Source of the DNA: Lantana camara
Taxonomy: Eukaryota; Streptophyta; Magnoliopsida; Lamiales; Verbenaceae
Assembly: GCA_037501455.1 (NCBI GenBank)
Contig: CM074858.1
Coordinates: 79,086,501-79,150,500 of the forward strand
Direction of reading: 5' to 3'
DNA length: 64,000 nt
Shown: piece after piece, positions 58,928 through 64,000 of the stretch
How the letters are laid out: every line of letters begins with the position of its first letter
Numbering within the stretch: position 1 is the first letter of the stretch
Notes under the pieces: model-generated
The model's database searches: none
Told to the model about the DNA's origin: nothing
What the model saw: the letters and a program-made list of their open reading frames with translations, nothing else
Translations under genes and position numbers: made by a program

Positions 58928-60622
58928 TGTGACGCCCCAGTTTTTCAGTCGCATTGCATGACGTATGTGTTTATCAATTTGCTCAAATTAATTATTTATA
59001 AGTGTTTATATATTTTAAATTTTATATTAAATGTTAATTAATCAAACTTTAAATTAATTAATATTAAATTTATTTTAATGTGTTGACAATTATATCTTAA
59101 GTTATTTATACTAATTGTATATTTAAATTCGTGCACTTTTATACATATTTAAAAATGAATTTAAATTTAATTCATGCACTTTGATTTAATGTGTATTTAA
59201 TTTACGCACTTAGGTTATATTTAAAAATGAGTTTAAATTTTGTTACTTATTATGGGAAGTTATGTTTTTTTTTTTATGCATTGCTTATGAGTGTTATAAA
59301 CGTGCTTCGTTCTTATATGATTCGATATCGAAATTTCTTGAAAATTTAATATGTTGGAGATATAAGTGTCATGAATATGAATATATGTTCGTTTCACGTT
59401 TTCGGATTCATTTGCATTAGTTTCGAATTTATTTTGTTCTTGGAATCCAAATCGGGGGCTAATGAGCAATTAGCGCACCCTTGGTTCCGTATGTGATATC
59501 TTGAGCTAGGAAACTCGGATTCGAGTTTTGTCAACTTCGCTGAACTAGCAACAAAAATTCAAGTTTAATGAACTTAGCCTTATATTTTTCCAAAGATATT
59601 TGAACCTCCGAAATTCAACCGAAAAGTGCTACGTTCGTCAAAACTGCCATAGCTCACTAAAAAGGCCATAACTTTCTCCAACCGTGACCAAATTAACCAT
59701 AGTTTGATTCCTTGGAACCCTCTCTCAACCCTCTAACATCCTTTAGTCAGCATAAACTGAACCAATCCTCACACTTAGAGAAATTTCAGCAAAAGACCCC
59801 TGCTCTCCAGAAAATCCCGTAACCCTTGTTCACCTTGGAGATTCAAGCTCAAATCTCTTCCATCTTCCATCTAATCCGCAAGGTGAGTTTAGGGTTGTGA
59901 TATACATTCAATATGTGTCTTTTTAAGCTATGTATCCCCAATTTTGAGCATGTGAGCATGAGATTTTGAAGAGATGATAAAATAGTTAGGTTAATGTTAT
60001 TTTGTTGATCTCTTTCATTCCTTGATGGATTTGGTTGATTCAAAGCATGAATATGGTTGTTTTAATTCCCTCTTTGCATTTATGGTAATGTATTTTATGG
60101 TAGTTGAGAATTCATTAATGAACTTTGGAGAAATTGGTTGAAACTTGAAGTCATTTGCCTTCTTCATGTATGAACTACTGTTGCTGTGTTTTGGGACTGA
60201 AATTGCTATTACTTGTTGCTCCTTTTTGCCTTCTTTGATGTACATACATACCTGATCATGTTGAGTAAGAAATGAAATGGTTGTTGCCCTGTTTTCCTCC
60301 CGTTTTGCCCTGTTTTTGGCCGTGAACTGCTGTTGTCTGCTGCTGCTCTTTTTCCTTATTTCATGGCTGTCCGTTTTCAGTTATTTGTGGGAGTTTTGTG
60401 GCCTGGTTTGCTGCTGAATGATTCCCTTGGTTGCCTGCTACCTGCTGCTGCGTTTCTTGCTTTTAAAACAGGGGAAAGCTTTGTAAGGAGCTACTGCGTT
60501 GCTTCTGTATTACATCTCCCTAGCCGGGGAAATTTTTGGAAGGAAAAGGCCCTGCCGGGTAACCTCTTTGCAGTAGCTTGCTACTTCTTTCTTTCATTTT
60601 TTCCTTCTTGATTGTTATATGT

Positions 60623-60673
<51 letters not shown>

Positions 60674-62732
60674 ATTGTTGTGTGTCTGTGTAAATATATA
60701 TGTATGCATGCTATTGTATGTTTGTATGTTTAACAATTGCTTTGTGCATGATTTATATACGTCTGCATGTAATGTGGTGTGTGGGTGTAATTGCATGCAT
60801 GTGTAGTGTTAAATACTTATCTATTTATACTATGTAATATACATGCATGTGTACGTATACATATATATATTTGCATGCATGCCTATAAATATATATATAC
60901 TAATATAGGATTACATATTTAAATGCTAGGATATATTTTAAGTATTGTTTGATTTGTAATATTTGCATACATGTTTGATTTGTAATATTCGCATGCATGA
61001 AATTCAATATTTATGCATGATTATATATATGTGTGTTGTTACGTGCATTATATATATTATACACATTTGAGCATGTATATATATTAAGTATATATTCATG
61101 CATGTATTTACGTGATTATATATATAAATTTGCGTGCATGTAATTTAATTGAATTATGGAAATTAAATTGTTACCTATTTCATGTTCTTATCTAATTTCT
61201 GATCTTGAATTGAATGTAATTATTTATCTATTCTCTAATTATAAACGTGTTATAGTACGTGATATGATCGTTATATGAAATGCTTGAATTGAATTGTAAT
61301 GAAATGTGTAAGGATTGAACTGAATGAATATGAACGCTTCCTTGAACGAATGAATGGCTCGTTTATAAGATCTAAATTCGTTAATCGTGCACATGAACAT
61401 GTTCATTACATAATATCATCTTTTATGCATTCATATCATGTTCATTGCATGTCGTGCATCATATATGGTTCATTTGGGGTCTTGAGTCTCACGAGCACGT
61501 TACGTTGTCCTTTGTACAGTTTTCTCCAGGGCGGAGATGCCGGGTTCATAGGACACTTTCGAGTCTCCTTTTCTTCTTAGTATTGGTCGGTAAGAGGTGT
61601 ACAGGTGGGTTTCTCTAATATTTAGATAAATGATCCTATATACCTTCAATGTGTAAAGTTTTCGGCTAAAATTTAGTATATGTATATAGAGCCGTTTTAA
61701 GAGTAAATGTTTGCGACGTAAAGCCTTTATTTTATGAACCCTACCAAATGTTTTGGCGAGAATGAATGAATGAATGCACAGAATGGGGCCCAGGGACTTT
61801 GGGTGAGTGGCTATCTGGGGAGGCATGGGCCAACGGTGATCCCTCACACTAGTTCCAACCAATGAACGGCGTAACCAGACCTCGTTAGGAGTTAGCGAGG
61901 AATGGACGCTGAGTGCCACTAGGGGAGTCATGTAACCCCTTTTGGTCAATGAATGGGTGGTCGGGTCTTGCAAACCCACCACCAACCCGAAGGAAGAAGT
62001 AGTAAATGATAATTAATGTGCACGAAAGAATGTAATGCATCAAAATAAAGAAATAAAGAATGTTTAATGAATTACACAAGGTGTTGGTTGGAGATGATGC
62101 ACGTCCACTCGCCGGGCCATAAATGACCTAATGATAATTGGTTGTTATAATCGCTTTTGATGAATTCTTTATTTTACCCATTTGGGAAATGCTTTAAAAA
62201 CCTCATTTGGGATTATAACTTGCATGTGAATGTTTAAATAATGTCTTATATAATACTTATACCCTGTTTTATACCCACCAGTCTCTTAAAGACTGAACCC
62301 GGTTTGTTTTCAGTTTCTTTGCAGGTTTGGAATGATAGGCGGGGAGTCGAGTCTGTCAAGTCTATTGGTTAAGTTTGGGTCACTTCATATGCATTTTGTA
62401 ATTTGATTGAATTTTCAAGAATGGACAAATGTTATGACTATGATTATGATCATGCAATTATGTTTATGCATGAATTTTCGGGAATAGGTCTTTATGCTAG
62501 TTGAACCTGTTATTTTGCTTGAATTGTTACTAGATTGTATGCTATGCTTCCGACTTTTACATTTATCTTTGTTCTGTATGATTTGGTTGCATTGGTCTAG
62601 TTCCTGCCTAGCCTTATGAGTGAGTGAGTCCCCGTTCGCTGTGAGCTGGATTCATGTATGGATTTTCCATTTCATGGGTGGATCGGGCTCATAGTGCGGG
62701 GGATGTGGTACCTTTCCGGTTGGGGTGCTACA
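58928..62732 (+). repeat. 5' LTR of element J
   Basis: Starts TGTGACGCCCCAG, with TGACGTATGTG at 58969, and ends GGGGTGCTACA. At 3.8 kb it is the longest LTR here. It contains the GCTAA-7nt-TTAGC box (59458-59474), an (AT)n tract (60626-60670), a long region of TATA/GCATGCATG repeats (60680-61140), TTTTATACCCAC with CAGTC..GACTG (62268-62295), and TTTCTTTGCAG. No CG-centred dyad cluster is seen. The open frame 60333-60611 has no known motif. Confidence 0.88.
60626..60670. repeat. (AT)n microsatellite in LTR J
   Basis: About 22 AT units, followed by a TGCATGCATG-rich region to about 61140. Confidence 0.9.
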
Positions 62733-62740
62733 TCCTTAAG

Positions 62741-62752
62741 TGGTATCAGAGC
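62741..62752 (+). other. Primer binding site of element J
   Basis: TGGTATCAGAGC follows TCCTTAAG after the LTR end. This shows that 58928-62732 is a 5' LTR with internal sequence continuing right, not a solo LTR. Confidence 0.93.
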
Positions 62753-64000
62753 CCGGTTGCAAAACCGGTGTTCTCGTGTCGTGATTGAGTCGGTATAGGT
62801 CGTACGGCTTAGGAACTACGTGATAATGTGTGCATCGCATCGATTTTGAACATGAAATTGTCTTTCCTTTTTGAATCCTATCGAATTACCTATTGCAATT
62901 TGATATTGGATCCATGCCTTTCATGTCGAATATGTGCCATGGGCATGCACTAATCGCATGCATATATCTTTGAAATGAGTTATGGTTTATAGGTTATGAA
63001 GATAATATCAAACCACGGCCAAGTTCTACGATAAAGACGATCTATTGCAAGTTCTTCCTGAGGCATGGAAGATAGGAAGGATACACCGGGGAAGAATGTA
63101 GAGAATGAGATGTGAGGCCTTCCTAGATGGAGCTAGAGTTCAAAGATTAGGAGCCGGAATGGGAGGTTCGACTTTGGAGATGCAATGGTAGAGGGACACT
63201 TGAAAAAATAAGGGTTGATCGTGGAATGTTGCGACTCAGAAGATCGATTTATACGGATCTACTACATAGGGTGCTTTAATTGGATTCAACGGGATCATTC
63301 AACCTAAGGAATGAAATGAACAAACCTTGAAGGTATTTTTGTTCCGGGTTCGGATCATTGAAGAGGTATCAATAATTAAGAGGAATCAAGATGAAAGGGG
63401 TCCGATAGGAATTGAGCACCAAGGGTTGTCAAAGAAGGGTAATAAACCAGGAATTGGAAATCGAGTTTGTAGAAGTCAAGATCGAGAAGAGTTTAGATTC
63501 GGGTGCTATGGATTTTGACTAAGATGGAAAACGAGTCTGGAAGGGAGTAGAGAAAGGCAAGTGACGGTGTAAATACAAATTTAGGGAAGATGGCGATATT
63601 GAGGACAGGATTGGAGTTCATTTTCCAAATCCAAGCTAAATTGTCGAGTTGTGAGGTCAAATTGGGAGATATAGAGCAACAAATGGAAACGATAAAGAAA
63701 GGCGAAGACTGGTTGGAGGAGATCATGTGCTCAAGTGTAAGCAATTGGAAAACAAGTTCAATTTCCCCAATCTAAACTCATAAAGGATAAACACGGGAAT
63801 CTTGATCACGATGATGATGAGAAGTAGGGTTCGAAACCACATTAGGGTTCAATTTTGTAAGGGAGTTTGGCTAGTGTGGAAGGGTCGATTTTTGAGAAGA
63901 AGTTTGGATTCTAACCTCGTGGACGTAGAAGAATTAGGGATCAAGAATTTGCAAACCCGGATGGGGGAAAATACAAGTTGATTCACAAGGATTATTGGAA
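62753..64000 (+). mobile_element. Internal region of element J, no gag recognised, runs off the window
   Basis: After the primer site the leader resembles B (GTGTCGTG..TTGAG, GTCGTACGGCTTAGGA). Where A, B and F start gag (within about 250 nt of the primer site) I find no MPPR-type start and no gag core. 63000-64000 is GA-rich with only short open frames (63327-63518, 63590-63775) lacking known motifs. J may be non-autonomous or carry unrelated internal sequence. The 3' end is not visible. Confidence 0.6.

Noticed and set aside
58509..58961. 150-residue open frame spanning the CACTA interior
   Set aside because: Its last part crosses into LTR J, so it is not a natural gene as it stands.
60333..60611. 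92-residue hydrophobic open frame in LTR J
   Set aside because: No known motif, lies inside an LTR, and cannot be compared with a second copy here.
1..64000. tRNA, rRNA, snRNA or intact host protein genes
   Set aside because: None seen by eye on either strand. The only tRNA-like matches are the 12-nt primer sites of the retrotransposons.

Overview
This window looks like plant nuclear heterochromatin, probably from an angiosperm and most likely a eudicot. I see no intact host gene. Almost every base belongs to nested transposable elements. Most are Ty3/gypsy LTR retrotransposons of the chromovirus type (Tekay/Del-like): LTRs of about 2.6-3.8 kb, an initiator-Met tRNA primer site TGGTATCAGAGC, and a chromodomain-like tail (VKVLW..EEATWE). 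The calls rest on LTR pairs, target-site duplications (TSDs), primer sites, polypurine tracts (PPTs) and protein motifs read by eye.

Layout. 1-2171 holds two LTR remnants. 2172-3590 is AT-rich unique-looking DNA with a short RNase H-like relic. The frame of the window is one old L1-type LINE on the minus strand. Its 3' end is near 3591 and its ORF2 begins at 57446, and it is split into pieces at 3591-4163, 29245-29354, 52393-54897 and 56690-57892. Three insertions split it. (1) Element F (4164-29244, minus) is a gag-only LTR element. Its 5' LTR carries LTR G (with a foldback MITE inside) and the near-complete element A (16139-26931, plus, TSD AAGAG). (2) Solo LTR C (29355-52392, minus, TSD GCCAT) carries complete element B (30385-43753, plus, TSD AAAAT), which carries solo LTR N in its 3' LTR (TSD CCGGG). 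C also carries solo LTR D (TSD GTATC), which carries solo LTR E (TSD TTCTA). (3) Solo LTR H (54898-56689, plus) has its middle replaced by an inverted LTR piece. To the right lie a CACTA transposon end (57893-58927) and the 5' LTR, primer site and first 1.3 kb of another LTR element (J).

Elements A and B keep gag, protease, RT, RNase H, integrase and chromodomain in order. Both are dead copies with stops and frameshifts, so any movement would need proteins from other copies.

The most interesting signals are non-coding. (i) Many of the LTR families carry, at about the same position, a cluster of short dyads of form arm-CG-NN-CG-arm. The arm sequence differs between families while pairing is kept. 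(ii) F's internal region has an array of about 12 hairpin-like units whose arms co-vary. (iii) A perfect 7-8 bp stem-loop sits just upstream of every visible PPT, with different arms in B than in A and F. (iv) A CAGTC..GACTG stem sits beside the TATA-like box of nearly every LTR. Together they suggest conserved structure with diverging sequence.
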